This document shows positions 10,656 through 21,030 of a stretch of 64,000 nt of DNA, piece by piece. Under the pieces are notes generated by a model. It ran no database searches and was not told where the DNA came from. It saw nothing but the letters and a program-made list of their open reading frames with translations. The translations under genes were made by a program, and so were the position numbers. Source of the stretch: Pinus tabuliformis (Eukaryota > Streptophyta > Pinopsida > Pinales > Pinaceae). The DNA lies in the NCBI GenBank assembly GCA_031772625.1, contig CM062818.1:1681004167-1681068166 (forward strand), read 5' to 3'. Position 1 is the stretch's first letter, and each line of letters starts with the position of its first letter.

Positions 10656-13478
10656 GAGGTCAAAAATGATAATGTTAAGTGATATGCTTTATGATGTGAT
10701 GAGAAGAATCTGAAGCAAACGGTGACCTGCATTAATTACAATATATAATATCATGATATCTTTGAATTTTTCATGAATTGTTGAGGGAAGGCATACCCAT
10801 GCTCAACCTATAAACTCAAGGAAAATTTTTGGGGCTAATATTTTCCCATGGGCTAATTTATATACTTTTTCCAAAAAAAAAAAGATTCGCTAATTTCCAT
10901 TTTTTTTTAAATAATTCGCCCAAATTTTATAGAATGTAATTATTTTACGCTAAAAATAACCAAAAAATTATATATAGACAATAGACAAATATTATAAATT
11001 TGAATATTTCTAAAAAAATGTCTCCAAACATTTTATAGATTTCATATTATGGACTAGTGGGATTCGCCAAAGTTTCTAAACTTTAAGATAAATTTCCATC
11101 CTTAAAATTTTCCCTGTAATAATAAAATTTTCATTACATGTACATATATCAGATAGTCATCTACAGATATAGACCAAGGATAAGATGACCATCTGTGTAA
11201 ATCCATCGTACAGATGATTTATTACTCTCCTGAAATTGCAACCCCGATGGATGAAACTAGATCCGGGGTCCTCTATCTCATCCAATCGTTCTCTCAAATA
11301 CGAGTCTAACCATGTGAACATGTGATTTGAAGTCGAACATGGGAAGACACTATCTAATTACCAGCCAATGATGTAAGTTGTTAACAGATGCGAGAGAAAT
11401 CACCAATAATGATAATGATTCTCAAGGTACTACAGTACATTTTGCATGGTGTGAATAGATGTTTTGATGTCGAACACCATATAAAGTCTTTCGGCCGAAG
11501 GCATGTGATGTCAACTTGTCGCCAGAAGTGAGAAACTTGCCATTGATGTATGTGAGCCTCATGGTAAAGGGTGTTTCTAAGTCAACTTCCTGGATAATGT
11601 GCTAATGTCGACAAGAAGCGACTTGTCGCAGGAGGGCCTTGATGTATCCCCCATCAATGAGATGAAATGAGTGTAATGATTTTGAAGACGGAATGTGACT
11701 GATGACATAATGTTCAGGAATGACAGTCATGAAAATGAAGGTTTATGAGTATTGTAAGTTGTTAATGGACGCGAGAGAAATCACCAATAATGATAATGAT
11801 TGTCAAGGTACTATAGTACATTCTGCATGGTGTGAATAGATGTTTTTGATGTCGAACGCCATACAAAGTCTTTCGATCAAGGCATGTGATGTCAACCTGT
11901 CGCCAGAAGCGAGAAACTTACCATTGATGTATGTGAGCCTCACGGTACTGGAAAGATGTTTCTAAGTCAACTTCCTGGATAATGTGCTGATGTCGACAAG
12001 AAGCGACTCGTCGTAGGAGGGCCTTGATGTATCCCTCATCGATGACATGAAATGAGTGTAATGATTTTGAAGATGGAATGTCACTAATGACACAATGTTC
12101 AGGAATGACAGTCATGAAAATGAAGGTTTATGAGTATTGCAAAGGATGAAGTTTATTGAGTGACTTCTCTTAGACATGTCGGCGACACTGAATGAATTAG
12201 CAGCATTGACGCAAAACCGAAGTGATGGATGGTATGATAGATCATAAGTATGCTAACCATCAAGCAGAAAACCCAACCCAAATAGTCACATAGATGAAGT
12301 GAAAGTGTCATGTTCAAGAGCGACTTGCTACCATAAAGTGATTTATCCCTTTTCCCATTTTCCCCAGTCATTGCTGACCAATACCTCTTTATTTTTTAAC
12401 AAGCTTGAGGAGGATAACATATGCTTGATGTATAATTCTACCCTTTGGGTGAATCCATCGCTATGTGATGTTTTAACGAGTCTAGCAAAGGTGAAACTCG
12501 GTCTTGTCATGATGGACAAGTTTGTCGCTATTTGATGTTTTAACGAGTTTAACGACAATGAGAACTCGGTCCTTTTCATATTTAGAGAGTTTGAAAAAGG
12601 GCAAAAAGAAAACTCCACAAGTTCTTTTTCGTAAATTTGTAAAATAATACAAGAGAGAACCTATTGACCATGTTCGATCAATGTATTCCTTTTTCGTAAG
12701 TAATCTATCCCGTTCCGGAAAAGGGTTAAACTTATACTGAGTAGATGTTTCTAATCCATTTACGAGCTGAAAAGGACAAGCGCCTGACAATCTTTTCATA
12801 CTTTGAGAGTCTGAAAAGAGCTAAAAGAGGACTCTAGGGGGGTTCCTTTTTCAATGTTTAAAAGTGCTCGAAAAAGAGATAAAAATATGCTCTGTGGTCA
12901 AAAGTACATTTTACGATCATGCACGTCAAATTCACTATGTCGCCTGTAAACTTGCTCAAAGAACCACCAAACGAATTAAACATACCTATTTCATTGGTAA
13001 AAATAGGTAAAAACTATAATTTATTCATTTAATGAACATGAAATAACCATTAAACAAGAATTTACCAAGTCATTTTACCATTTGATATTTACCATTTAGT
13101 TTTGTGCTCTCAACCAATTTTTTACCTCAATCTTCAGCAACTGCTTGCAGGAGATTATGTAGATCATTCTTCATGCTGTCAAGACCAAGTAGGAGACCTA
13201 CCTCTTCTCTTTCATTTAAGGTCATTCTTTTTCAATTTCAGGCAAAATTTTTAGGGTTTTGGGGTCCCTAGGGTAAATATATCACGCCCTAGGATCAACA
13301 CACCCTTATGCATTGAAAACTGCGCTGCAAAGTAATCAAACAAAAGGGAAACTACTCTACATTGCACTGTCTAAAGATCAGGGGTGTGCTGGGCGCAGTT
13401 TAGAAATTTGATTCATCATTTCTACCCAAAATCTCTTCAGTTTTTTTCCATGAAATGGATCCTAACTAAGCCTATGGT
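10656..13478 (-). other. Element B 3' non-coding region
   Basis: The reverse complement matches element A at about 4000-6340, including the CTCGTTAAAA-type motifs (12450-12900) and the GTCGACAAGAAGCGAC region (near 11610 and 11990). No domain-bearing frame was seen; the short open frames are conserved only because the nucleotides are. It holds a 381-bp tandem duplication. Confidence 0.6.
11373..12135. repeat. 381-bp tandem duplication
   Basis: Copy 1 starts GTAAGTTGTTAACAGATG at 11373 and copy 2 starts GTAAGTTGTTAATGGACG at 11754. The copies differ by scattered substitutions. Element A has a single copy of the matching region. Confidence 0.85.
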
Positions 13479-14739
13479 GTGATTTCAGACTTTGATCGGA
13501 TCATAATGGCTATCACATGGCGTGAAAGAGAACATGAAGAAGAGGATATGGTTGCTCTAAATGATCCTAATACTGTTGAGGTCCTCAGAGATTGTGGGTT
13601 ACTCAAATATTTCAGGTTATCCAGGATGAGGCAACAATTAGAACTATTGCAATTCTTGGTTCATTCATGGGATCCAGCGAAACAGGGTTTTCACATAAGG
13701 GACAAAGTGCTCCCTATATTGATCGATGATATTTACTTTCTCATAGGATTGTTGAGACGTGGTGCCCCCATTTCTCTTTCAGGTTCTGCCCATGGGGGTG
13801 AATCAGTGAGGGATTGCATTCAACAATTTTGTCGGCCAGGTACACAGCCTAGCAAAGATGGAAAGATAAACATTAGGGATGTTCGTGATTTGCCCTTGTG
13901 AACAATCCTCTTTACTATCGCAATGTTGGTGGGTAGTGTGACACTTCATGTCACGAATAGATCATACATGGAGTATGCGCTCGAACGTCTCGAGCCAACT
14001 ATGTTCAATTGGTATGAGGCAGTGCTCTCTTTGATGAAAAAGCAGCTGACTAAAGTAAAAAGTAGTGAGACGAAAAATTTCAGCTATGGATTGATCTTGA
14101 TCGCTTTTACTTTGGAGAGAATTCCATTGATGCAACCTCAACATGTGACACTTAGTTTAGCTGGTCCTAGAGATCCACAGATACAGAGATGGGTAGAGTT
14201 GACGGCTAGACATGCTAGTTAGTGATCAATCTCATTTGCTACCGCATTCCTCAGTGGGCTTTGTTGAAAACATAATGTCATAGAGGAGCATCCATATGCA
14301 AGGATGGATTTTCGTGGAGATTCAAATTTGAGATTATCAGTGGGTGCTCAATGGGGTGCTATAGGTAAATTTTTTTGACCGTGTATTTTTTATTTTTTTA
14401 GTTTTTACATGTTTTTGTGTTTTTTGATGTTTCCAAGACTAAACTAAAAATGTTCTCATATATACAGATGTTGGCACTATTCGATCAATGGGTCATCAAT
14501 AGGAGGCGGGAGAACTAGCGGGGAGAAATGTCGAAAGAGTAGTTCTCCAGGATTTAGATCTGATCGAGACACTGGTGGAGTTGCAACATCATATAGAGGG
14601 GTTAATCCTCAGTATACCGGATGTTCAGATCTAGGAGTTACCGATGAGACAACGCCATCCTGTTGGTGTACTTAGCCGTTGGAAGAGTCTATTGCGCATG
14701 ATAGCTCAGGCAGTGACATGTTATCATGAGCATCATTAG
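13479..14739 (+). pseudogene. Plant-mobile-domain (PMD)-like frame, two exons, antisense inside element B
   Basis: The coding strand is opposite to element B's pol. The first ATG in frame is 13506; the homologous-looking frame extends upstream to 13479. Residues such as VEVLRDCGLLKYFRLSRM, then LLQFLVHSWDP…FHI…IDDIYFLIGLLRRGAPISL, fit the core of the plant mobile domain found in host MAIN/MAIL-type proteins and in transposable elements. Exon 1 runs to 14364 with in-frame stops at 13899, 14220, 14223 and 14265. A GT-AG intron (14365-14467) leads to exon 2, which reads NVERVVLQDLDLIETLVEL and VGVLSRWKSLLRMIAQAV to a TAG at 14737, with stops at 14500 and 14632. The phase is kept through every break except the intron, so this was once a spliced gene. 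The function in the element is unknown. Confidence 0.7.
14365..14467 (+). other. Putative intron (103 bp) in the antisense PMD-like frame
   Basis: GTAAATTTTTTTG donor and a CTCATATATACAG acceptor with a T-rich interior. Removing it joins a phase-1 codon (G + AT) and continues the open frame into a helical, Leu-rich C-terminus. Confidence 0.6.
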
Positions 14740-14914
14740 ATCTACTTAGAATGATTTATTATATGCATTTTGAGGTTTTGAGGTCAGATGACCAACATGT
14801 CTTGGACACAAATTTTTGTAAAAACTTTGAACACCTATCTATTTTACTTTCAATGTTTTTGTATGGTTATGTGTAATCCTATTCAACTATTGATGTGAAT
14901 TGAAAATTTACTCT

Positions 14915-15340
14915 TTACATATGTTGTAAATTCCTGTTTAACACATAATTCACTAAAGAACTATTCAATGTGTTAAAGTTTCTGGAAATGTGTTGATATT
15001 GAATGTAATAAAAATGTCTTTCCAAGATACGAACTCTAAGGAATATACGATGAATAGTTGGATTTCAGATGGTATAAACATTAGTAAGTTGTAGAACGAC
15101 AAGTTGTGAGTCTAGCCTAATGATGATCTGACGAATGCCAAGTGAAATGGCATCAGAGAGGAGTTCGATCAATGCGCTATACTCAACGATATTGTTCGTA
15201 GAATGACCAATACAAATCCCTTGGAAACTCACTAACTCATCACTTGGAGCGAATATGGCCCATGCTATAAAAGATAGGTTCTGCATACTAGGACTAGCAC
15301 CATCAGCATAACCAAAAAATGGTTCCAAAGATTCCAACAT
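14915..15340 (-). pseudogene. Second (archaeal-type) RNase H as a separate frame after integrase (element B)
   Basis: Would degrade the RNA strand during reverse transcription. It starts at an ATG at 15340 (MLESLEPFFGYADGASPS). It shows the first catalytic Asp in YADGAS, the Glu in NNIVEYSAL, and an Asp in RLDSQLV. A TGA at 15065-15067 interrupts it, then the same frame runs to a TAA at 14915 with QHISRNFNTLNSSLVNYVLN. The last motif normally contains Asp (AD-SLAN in relatives); here it reads NSSLVN, so that catalytic residue is lost. About 105 bp with stops separates it from the integrase end at 15446. In typical Tat elements the extra RNase H lies between RNase H and integrase; here it is downstream of integrase. 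Confidence 0.7.
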
Positions 15341-15445
15341 CTACAACAAATGCAAAGCAAATTACTAACCACATAAAAACTCTAAAAGTCAGACTATGAC
15401 ACACATGCAATCAAATCATATATACAGTGTTTTTACTACGCACAA

Positions 15446-16504
15446 TCAAGTATAGTAACGTTTAAGATACAACCCGTTTCGGGGCTGGAACAATGGAATT
15501 CCATCATAATCAACCAACTCGTAAGTGTCTTTTGCCAAAACACGCTTGACAATGTAGGGGCCCATCCATAGTGGTTCAAATTTTCTTGTTCTTAATTTAT
15601 CAACTTCCTGATCATAAAGCAAGACTAGGTCCCCTTCTAAGAATATGTGAGGTTTGACATTGCAGTCATATTGCGCTTTAATTCGTTTCTTATGTGCTTC
15701 GTTGGCTAGTGTGGCTTCACAACGTATTTCATCTAGATGGATGAGTTCTAAGAAATGTGATTCCTCATCAGAAGTGCCAGGTAACAAGTCAATTGCGAGT
15801 TTTAGTGATAAAATCTCACATTGTATTGGCAAGATTGCCTCAAGACCATACACCAATTGGAAAAGTATGAATCCAATTGCGTTTCTTACCGAGGTTCGGT
15901 AAGCCCACAAAGCTGAGTACAAGAAAAAATGCCACTTTCTTTTGTGAACTCTTTATCATTCGTTGAAGCATTCGCTTAAAGACTTTGTTGATGGCTTCAA
16001 CTTGTCCGTTAGCTTGCGGATAATAAGGAGTAGAACTATCATGTGAGAGTCCTAACTTGGCAGTTAATTCAGTTATCATGTGATTGCGAAAATGTGAACC
16101 ATGATCTGTAACTATAGTTTGTGGTACACCAAACCGTGTAACCACATAGTTGAAGAAAAAAAGTGTAGCTATCTCATCACTGTTTTTTAATGTAGGCATC
16201 ACCTCGGCCCATTTTGTAAAATGGTCAACGGCGACAATAATATACCCATGCCCCCCAGCTGAGTGAGGGTTACATGTCATGAAATCAATGCCCCATTTTG
16301 AAAATGGTCCAACAACGACAACATGATGTAGTGGTGCAAGTGGTAATCGAGTTTTAAAATAAAAAATCTGGCATGCATGACAACTTCTGACAGCAGTGAT
16401 GCAATCGTTAAATATGGTAGGCCAGAAGTAACCAACACGGAGAATTTTCCGTGCAGTAGCATAACTAGATACATGTTCACCACGAGCACTAGAATGGCAA
16501 TCAT
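15446..16504 (-). pseudogene. Integrase of element B, frameshifted
   Basis: DDE integrase that inserts element cDNA. The N-terminal zinc region (16504-16277) has HSSARGEHVSS and SCHACQ, the HHCC box. The catalytic core (16280-15930) has VDHFTKWAE, VTDHGSHF and QANGQVEAINK, so all three acidic residues are present. The C-terminal part (15922-15446) begins YSALWAYRTSVRNAIGF and ends in FEPLWMGPYIVKRVL…RNGLYLKRYYT, without a chromodomain. At least two frame changes are needed, near 16280 and 15925. Confidence 0.85.
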
Positions 16505-16610
16505 TTAGAACTTTCTCTACTTCCTTATGTGTTGGGCACCTACGAAAAATCGTATTAATCCCGCAACAATAAAGGGTGTCGTCAATGATTAGATAATCTT
16601 TGGCATGATA

Positions 16611-17244
16611 TCAAATACCTCGTTGTTTCGAGCAAGAGGTATCAGACCGAAAATTTTGGGTTTGGAGATAGATCAGTATATCTCCATACCAAGAGTCAGA
16701 TGACGACATCAGAAATAGAGACTCATCCGGAATTGATGGTTCCATTGTTGAGTCAATGGCGGTAGAGGGAAGGTCGCAAAGAAGCTCGACAAAAACTAGA
16801 GATTTCTTTGACTTGTATTTGATGAATTCCAAATCAAATTCTTGCAAAATGATGATCCATTTTGAATATTCCCCCCCCCCCCCAAGAAATTAATGTGACA
16901 AGATGTATGTCATAGGGTTGCAATTTGAAATGACAGTGGTCTTTCGGAGCAGGATATAATGGCGAAATGTCTGTACAGCTTGAACGGAAGCCAAAGGTAT
17001 CATTGAGATTACGACTCAAATAATAGATCAGATGTTCAAGCCCATCTTCTTCTTGGACTAAAACCATAGAAATGGTTGTATCTACAGTGGTGAGATATAG
17101 GAAATAGTCGTTCTGATAATTAGGGGAATATATTAATGACGCTCGGATCAGGGTATCTTTGAGAGCATCAAAAGAAGCTTGCACAACCTGGTTCCAATGG
17201 AAGGGAATTCCCGTTTTCAAAAGACGAGTGAATCCTTTAACCAT
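16611..17244 (-). pseudogene. Connection and RNase H region of element B pol
   Basis: 17244-16834 has the RT-RNase H junction style FHWNQVVQASFDALKDTL and LIYYLSRNLNDT, typical of Ty3/gypsy RNase H. After a frame change the next frame (16847-16611) continues LQEFDLEFIKYKSKKSLVFV with an acidic stretch toward the integrase. A run of 13 C at 16871-16883 sits at the break. Stops separate it from RT upstream. Confidence 0.75.
16871..16883. repeat. C13 homopolymer in RNase H region
   Basis: Thirteen C in a row on the plus strand, at the point where the RNase H frame shifts. A similar C12 run occurs in the integrase of element G. Confidence 0.9.
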
Positions 17245-17379
17245 TTCAGCATACTTGGGAATGAATCTCCTTAAAAAGTTAGCCTTCCCTTGGAGTCTCT
17301 ATAACTAAAGTAAATTGGAAGGTGGAGGCAGATCAAGAATTTCCTTAACCTTCTTTGGACACTACAACACCAAGCAAAT

Positions 17380-18183
17380 GACCAAAACCTACACAAAACA
17401 CACATTTATGATTGAGTCGAATTTTGTATGTATTGTAAAAAGATGGCTCTCAAATGTTGTGGGTGATCAACCTGTTTCTGTGAATGAGTAGGTAAGTCAT
17501 CTAGATAGGGTTGAACGATGTGTTTGATGTCGTGGAAGGCATAATTCATTTCCTCTGAAAAGTTTCCCCAACGTTCTTCAAACCAAAAGGGAGTTTCCTA
17601 TATGCGAATGTGCCCCAGGGACAAAAAGGTAGTTTCCTATATGCGAATGTGCCCCAGGGACAAAAAGGTAGTTTTAGATTGGTCTTTTGGGCAAATATTG
17701 ATCTGATTATAGCTGGAAAAGCCATCCATAAATGAAATATTTCACATCCAGCACATTCATCAATTATTTGGTCAACAAAGGGAGTGGGATAGTTGTCCAT
17801 TAAATAAGCATGATTAACATCCCTATAATCAACACACACACTCATATTGTTTCTTTTGTCTTCATGACATGAACAATATTGGAAACCCAATCGGTAAGAG
17901 GAACGTGGTATATGAAACCAACATGCAAAAGTTTTTCAACTTCTACTTTTATGGTAGCAGCCTTCTTCGGATGAACAGGGCAGAGGCATTGTCGTACCAA
18001 CTTGACATCAGGATACATTTTAATCTCATGTTCAACTATACTAGAATCAATTCCTGGCATTTCCTCATATGACCAAGCAAATATATCGTGGAATTCATGA
18101 AAAAGAGCACAGTAAGTTTCAAGTTCTGATGGAGAACAAGATTTGCCAACATGGATGTTTTCTACAATTCCAGGTTTGGTCAA
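17380..18183 (-). pseudogene. Reverse transcriptase of element B
   Basis: Copies element RNA into DNA. The N-terminal part (18183-17842) includes DIFAWSYEEMPGIDSSIVEH, the usual start of Ty3/gypsy RT. After a frame change, VCVDYRDVNHAYLMDNYPTP (17890-17546) is RT motif 1-2. The region normally holding DGFSGYNQI reads WMAFPAIIRSIF and is decayed. KLPFGLKNVGETFQRK is present. After another change MNYAFHDIKHIVQPYLDD is readable, with the YLDD active site intact at 17507-17496. A 39-bp in-frame duplication lies at 17592-17669. RT-typical HPQHLRAIF follows near 17450. Confidence 0.85.
17592..17669 (-). repeat. 39-bp in-frame tandem duplication in RT
   Basis: Copies at 17592-17630 and 17631-17669 are identical by eye. 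They repeat the 13 residues KLPFCPWGTFAYR just before KLPFGLKN, so the reading frame is kept. Confidence 0.9.
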
Positions 18184-19387
18184 AATATTGATAGAAAAGG
18201 TTTCTTTGATATTCGATAAGTTTCGTTTGGAACTGACTCTCTATAACTACAAAATTCGTAAAGAAATCAACGATTGAAGGGTGATTTAGTTCATTTGGAA
18301 TATCTTCTATGTGATCTGGAAGATGGGATTTATGATGATAATCTGCCCATGGTTCTTCTTCTGTCATCATTGATTGGATGATTCCTTCATTAGTAGAAAA
18401 TGTACGTGAAAAAGGATTAGAGGAAGTACCATATTTAAATGAACAATCAACCCCTACAATTGGTGATGATAGATTTGGATTTGTTGCGCAAGCCAAAAAG
18501 ATTGATTGTTATGCGAGCTCAATTGGGCTTAGTGGCATGGTTTCATTACGCATATCAACTTCAGAATTATTGGAAATCTTCCATGAGTCAGATGAAGTGG
18601 AAGATATGATGTTACGGGTCTCAAATTTTGCAACTTCCGCCGTTTGTGATGGTGACGATAGTGAAAAGGTGCCCATTAGGGAAGAATCTTTGAAGAAACC
18701 TACTCTAATGTTTTGAAGAGATAACGAAGGTTCATGAACTAATGAAACGTTTGCAGTTTCCTGTGAACTAGAGGTGAAGAAGGCGAGTTGATCAACAGTT
18801 ACAGATGTCTGAGGATAAAATGGTCGATCGTCTTCCGATACAGGAACAACTTCTGGTTGTTCAACTTCGGGATCCAAGTGTTCTGGTAAAAGAAGAACAG
18901 GTTCAGGATGAATTTCTTGAACAACTTCTGGTTGTTCAACTTCGGGATCCAAGTGTTCTGGTAAAAGAAGAACAGGTTCAGGATGAATTTCTTGAACAAC
19001 TTCTGGTTCAGAAGTAACTTCTTGTTGAACTATGATAGGTTTGGGATCAACTTATGGTTGAACAAATTCAAGTTCAAAAATAATTTCTTGTTGAACAACT
19101 TTGGGTTGAGGATCAACTTCTTGTTGGACAACTTCAGTTACCGCCTCAGGTAATTGTAAAGGTTCCACTTCAGTAGCAGATAACCCAGTCATAGTATGAT
19201 TAATTGGAATCGCAGTACGTATTGGTATAGGTGACTCTAGTAAATCAGATGAAGAACCAGAAGTTTGTGATGTACTGGACTCAGTTAAACGAGACTGCTT
19301 TCGCCGACTAGGTGTAGCTTCAGGCGGTAAATGCAGTTTACTCTTTGTCCTACTTGAACGACGAGGTAAAGATTGATTTTCTTCCAC
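18184..19387 (-). pseudogene. N-terminal linker frame upstream of RT (element B)
   Basis: Open pieces at 19387-19052, 18952-18509 and 18496-18119 read in the pol direction. They are Ser/Thr-rich and basic at the start (MEENQSLPRRSSRTKSKLHL), then rich in Gln, Val and Glu with Pro, then lead into RT. No zinc knuckle or protease motif was found, so this takes the place where Gag and protease are expected but does not resemble them. I do not recognise a domain. The start at 19387 is the first Met after the leader. Confidence 0.45.
18844..19008 (-). repeat. 75-bp in-frame tandem repeat, 2.2 copies
   Basis: Copies start at 18844, 18919 and (partial) 18994. They encode a 25-residue Glu/Pro/Val-rich unit in the linker frame, including PEVEQPEVV. 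Confidence 0.85.
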
Positions 19388-20111
19388 GATTGCTGATTGA
19401 TTTTATTATAAAAAGAAAAAAAAAAAAAGAGGGTAATCTAGGCAAAAGAATTACCAAGTAACTGTGAACTGCAACATATTGCCTCGAAGGAGCCAAGAAG
19501 GACTTAACATATGTGTAAGTAATCTCCCTAAATGTTGTTTTCAGTGTATCACAATATACAAGGTGGCTGACTCAGTTACCTATGGTTGGATATCAACCTA
19601 ATGTAGTCCTCCCAAATATACTTGAAAGTACGTGGAGGCTCAATTCGTGTTAGCATTGTCTAATGCGAAACAGCACAATGAGAGAATTTCCTTATACTTT
19701 TCGTACTATAACACCGCCCGATATACCCGAAAGTACATGGACGAGCTACGATATACTTACGTACGTGGAACGAGGTATCACACTCGGAATGTATCGCAAA
19801 CTGTTAGCAACAGTTGCTATGTTTAACGACGCCAAAACACGTCTCTAGCCTATACCTCTAAATGTTATGCATTAAATTACACTTCTCCATTAGGTTAATT
19901 GAGATAAAATTTAGTTGATCTTGTTTAAAAGTTTGTCTTTCAGGTTCACCACGTGATGTTTCTGAAACTCCTAGAATGGAACTAAGATGGGAAACATTCT
20001 TTTCATTTGATTTCAACAATGAAAACCGTAACTAAAAGGGATAGAGTAATCAAAATCTCTAAACAAAGAGCATGAGCACATCTAATGCAACTTTCCCTAT
20101 ACCATTCCTAT
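19388..20111 (-). other. Element B leader, distal part
   Basis: Matches the reverse complement of element A at about 1670-2100 (shared GTTCACC…GATGT and ACGACGCC…ACGTCTCTAGCCTA). No gene seen. It is cut at 20111 by an inserted LTR. Confidence 0.65.
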
Positions 20112-20186
20112 TGTTGGACACAGATTGTCATTGATGTCAATATGGCAATATTCGAGGAGCAAAAGGAGCCAAGAGGAGCAGAACTC

Positions 20187-20209
20187 AGATATATATATAT
20201 ATATATATA
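20187..20209. repeat. AT microsatellite
   Basis: About 23 bp of alternating AT in the inserted LTR. Confidence 0.85.
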
Positions 20210-20693
20210 GTGTTCGGGGACCATATATGCCAGAATAGAGCTATCAGAGCTACAAAGGAGCCATATATATACCATACATATATGCCAAAGTATAGGAGCA
20301 AACAGAGCTAATAGAGGACACAGACAACCATCGTAGCAACAGAGGAACAAGAAGAGCTATAAGAAAGCAGACAGAGCCATCAGAAGAGCAATGGGTGCAT
20401 TTATATTATCGGGAGCTATCGGGCCACAAAAGAATTATATGCATGAAGATACAGGCGAAAGACTTGGCTCTAGGGAAAATACACTATTGGAGGCGAATTG
20501 CAGACTTGAAACTCTATACATGGGAGTGTTGAGTTGTATCGGGTTTGACACAGCACATCGCTATGAGGGGTCTACGTTAACATCGAGCCCTGACCCTGTG
20601 CGACTTTTGATCACCGGTAGCGAGTATCACATCGACACTTCGGAAGTGGGAGCTACAATATGTCAAGTGTCCATTGTGATTGCTGATAGCGAT

Positions 20694-21030
20694 ATCGCAT
20701 CGGACCTCCGCCAGGGGTAACTCCCCACTGCGATGCATATCCACGCAGACTCGCCGCACATTAGAAATATGACTTAATCTATGATCGCATCTGTCGCATA
20801 TCGCAAGCCGTAAAGCCTTGCCACATTGGAAGCATCGATTGCAATAGGCTGTGGACCCGACGGGCATATTAAGTATGGTTTAATACCATATCGCATCCGG
20901 TCCATTGGAGCAGTGGAGGATCAGTTGTCGGCCATCGCGGAGTGATGGGTCCAATATATAAAGGACCCCCGAGAGTCACAAATCACCGATTGCGATTTAA
21001 GCACAGACCCGATACAGGAATAGGTGCGAT
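20694..21030. promoter_or_regulatory. Seven copies of ATCGCA/TGCGAT around the LTR TATA box
   Basis: ATCGCA at 20694, 20784, 20800 and 20890; TGCGAT at 20729, 20991 and 21025. Five lie upstream of the TATA box and two just downstream. Confidence 0.5.
20955..20962 (+). promoter_or_regulatory. Putative TATA box of inserted LTR
   Basis: TATATAAA followed by GGACCCCC, about 840 bp into the LTR. Confidence 0.6.

Noticed and set aside
18805-19017. Plus-strand open frame with a 25-residue repeat
   Set aside because: Opposite-strand shadow of the in-frame repeat in the element B linker, which reads with pol.
20391-20867. Two overlapping open frames on both strands in the CpG-rich LTR
   Set aside because: They lie in the U3 of an LTR; low stop density follows from base composition and no domain is visible.
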